A DNA stretch of 64,000 nucleotides. Origin: Enterococcus raffinosus (lineage in GTDB: Bacteria > Bacillota > Bacilli > Lactobacillales > Enterococcaceae). Made by a program: the position numbers and the translations under genes. The DNA lies in NCBI RefSeq assembly GCF_001886185.1, contig NZ_JXLA01000003.1, positions 62,001 through 126,000 on the forward strand, written 5' to 3'. The first letter of the stretch is position 1. Every line of letters begins with the position of its first letter. This document shows positions 62,685 through 64,000 of the stretch, in pieces. The notes beneath the pieces are model-generated. The model ran no database searches, was not told where the DNA came from, and saw only the letters and a program-made list of their open reading frames with translations.

Positions 62685-63510
62685 ACGCTAAGTCTTCATC
62701 CAATATTGTGCCTTCAGCCACGATATTGGTATCCCCTATTAAATAAAGTTCTTCGTTCACAACGTTCACTTTTAGCTGTCCGCCTAAAACCTCGATTACG
62801 ACTGGATCCGTTGCAATTAAGCCTTTTTTAGTTAAGGCGTATGCCGTTGAGCCTGTACCTGTTCCGCAAGCCAGCGTGAAATCCTCTACCCCTCGTTCAT
62901 AGGTGCGCTCCACGACCGTTTGATCAGACAAAATATCATAGAAATTTACATTCGCTCCCTTTTCAAAAGCGGAATGATTTCTCAGCTTTTTAGCAAACTC
63001 AATAATTGTTTCTAATTCTGTCATTGCAAGATCCGGTATATGAACAACTAAATGAGGAATTCCTGGATTCCCCAATTCGACATAATCAATGCTGACCTCT
63101 TTTCCACCAACTAAAAGCTGCTTATCTGCTTCGAAAACAGTCGGAGAATTTAATTGTACACGATAGGTTCGAGTATCCAATCGTTCAGCGGGAACATTGC
63201 CAGCAATCGTTTCAATAACCATTTTATCTTTTGCTACTCCGGTCTCATAAGCCCAACGAGCAACACAACGAGCTCCGTTTCCACACATCTCTGCTTCAGA
63301 CCCATCTGCATTAAAGAAGCGTGCATAAAAGTCGCCATCTTCACGAGCATTTTCAATTGCAATCAGTGTGTCTGCGCCAACTGAAATACGTCGAGTGCAA
63401 ACACGCGCTGAAAAAATCGCTAATTGCTCACTAGAAAATTTTTGTTTTTGATTATCGATTAAAATAAAATCATTTCCAGCGCCTTGCATTTTATAAAAAG
63501 GAACCTTCAT
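62683..63510 (-). CDS. dapF: Diaminopimelate epimerase
   Basis: A 275-residue cofactor-independent racemase that converts LL- to meso-diaminopimelate in lysine synthesis. The two catalytic cysteines are in EMCGNGARCVARW near residue 75 and TLACGTGTGSTAYAL near 217; the start FYKMQGAGNDFILID is standard. It lies 24 bases after the lysA stop and is co-transcribed with it. Because enterococcal peptidoglycan uses lysine, this route serves lysine supply. Confidence 0.95.
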   Translation of the reverse strand: MKVPFYKMQGAGNDFILIDNQKQKFSSEQLAIFSARVCTRRISVGADTLIAIENAREDGDFYARFFNADGSEAEMCGNGARCVARWAYETGVAKDKMVIETIAGNVPAERLDTRTYRVQLNSPTVFEADKQLLVGGKEVSIDYVELGNPGIPHLVVHIPDLAMTELETIIEFAKKLRNHSAFEKGANVNFYDILSDQTVVERTYERGVEDFTLACGTGTGSTAYALTKKGLIATDPVVIEVLGGQLKVNVVNEELYLIGDTNIVAEGTILDEDLA

Positions 63511-63534
63511 GCTCTAGCCTCTCTTTCAGTATTT

Positions 63535-64000
63535 CTAGTTTAAGAAACTTGGAATTTCTTCATTTTGAATAATTTGATCTAATGTTTGTCTTTTGACAAT
63601 CAGTTCTGCCTTTCCTGCTTTTGTTAATACAACTGCTGGAATAGCAAGCTTATTGTAATTGCTAGCCATTGAATACCCATAAGCTCCTGTTGAGAAGGTA
63701 GCGAAAATATCTCCTGTCTCAACCTTTGGCAACGCGATATCTTTCACTAAAATATCAGTACTTTCACAGGCTTTCCCTGAAACAGTCACTTTTTCGACAG
63801 CTTTTTCCTCAGCCTTATTCGCTAAAATCCCGGTGTATTCTGCTTCGTAAAGCCCTGGGCGGATATTATCTGTCATTCCACCGTCGATGCTGACATATTT
63901 CCGCAAACCAGGAAGCTCTTTGATCGCACCAATTTTGTGCAAACTGATTCCTGCTTCTGCTACAATACTGCGTCCCGGCTCAATAACGACTGCAGGCTGA
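63535..64000 (-). CDS. lysA: Diaminopimelate decarboxylase, C-terminal part (cut by window edge)
   Basis: The last 154 codons are visible; the 5' part is beyond the window. The fragment begins near VVIEPGRSIVAEAGI, the PLP phosphate-binding segment, and continues with YVSIDGGMTDNIRPGLYEAEY, SGKACESTDILVKD, and the dimer-interface GAYGYSMASNYNK. This is the C-terminal barrel of LysA, which makes lysine from meso-diaminopimelate. dapF follows in the same operon. Within the window the protein has no internal stop. Confidence 0.93.
   Translation of the reverse strand, partial: QPAVVIEPGRSIVAEAGISLHKIGAIKELPGLRKYVSIDGGMTDNIRPGLYEAEYTGILANKAEEKAVEKVTVSGKACESTDILVKDIALPKVETGDIFATFSTGAYGYSMASNYNKLAIPAVVLTKAGKAELIVKRQTLDQIIQNEEIPSFLN

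Overview
The window reads as chromosomal DNA of a low-GC Gram-positive coccus of the Lactobacillales, most likely an Enterococcus. The reasons are consistent AGGAGG ribosome binding sites, an LPKTG-anchored surface protein, CcpA (cre) and Gram-positive LexA sites, a flavin-based extracellular electron transfer (EET) locus of the Listeria/Enterococcus type, and a pentapeptide protein resembling the chromosomal Enterococcus Qnr. The species is not determined. I see no rRNA, tRNA, CRISPR array, insertion sequence or prophage.

Layout. 1-8 kb: start of an unknown gene at the left edge, an ABC exporter pair, a GyrI-like protein, then a gallate-decarboxylase-like set (UbiD, UbiX and LpdD relatives) behind a LysR regulator, and a Nudix hydrolase. 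8-13 kb: a two-component system divergent from a P-type ATPase, then an AraC/GyrI regulator. 13.9-18.5 kb: a polar amino acid ABC importer with an aminotransferase, divergent from a GldA-like dehydrogenase. 18.5-23 kb: a large membrane protein, a GNAT acetyltransferase and an APC permease. 23-31.7 kb: the EET locus, with two tandem UbiA prenyltransferases, fmnB and pplA on the minus strand and ndh3, eetA, eetB and dmkB on the plus strand. ndh3 carries an in-frame TAA at codon 26. 31.7-37.2 kb: DUF1634/TauE, then a cell-envelope operon (two SEDS proteins and a PAP2-LCP fusion) whose 5' leader looks like an M-box Mg2+ riboswitch followed by an intrinsic terminator. 37.5-46.5 kb: LRR/MucBP LPXTG protein, alpha/beta hydrolase with the Qnr-like protein, signal peptidase I, a YolD/Y-family polymerase pair behind a LexA box, a PadR operon and an FAD oxidoreductase. 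46.5-51.3 kb: a YdeI-like gene with deoC, an AraC regulator, and galM-galK. 51.4-56 kb: a run of small membrane or unknown genes with their own terminators, and a frameshifted rarD. 56.2-62.6 kb: an atypical 2-hydroxyacid dehydrogenase and a mannitol-type PTS operon carrying a hexulose-phosphate isomerase-like and an epimerase-like gene, with a divergent DeoR regulator. 62.7-64 kb: dapF and the end of lysA.

How the parts work together. In the EET locus, DmkA and DmkB would supply a demethylmenaquinone pool. Ndh3 would load it with electrons, EetA/EetB would pass them outward, and FmnB would flavinylate the surface lipoprotein PplA. The broken ndh3 would remove the electron entry point if it is real. 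The M-box arrangement suggests that Mg2+ availability controls an accessory envelope-synthesis module rather than a transporter; this is the most novel-looking item in the window. The hexitol operon combines standard mannitol genes with enzymes that mannitol catabolism does not need, which hints at a different or additional substrate.
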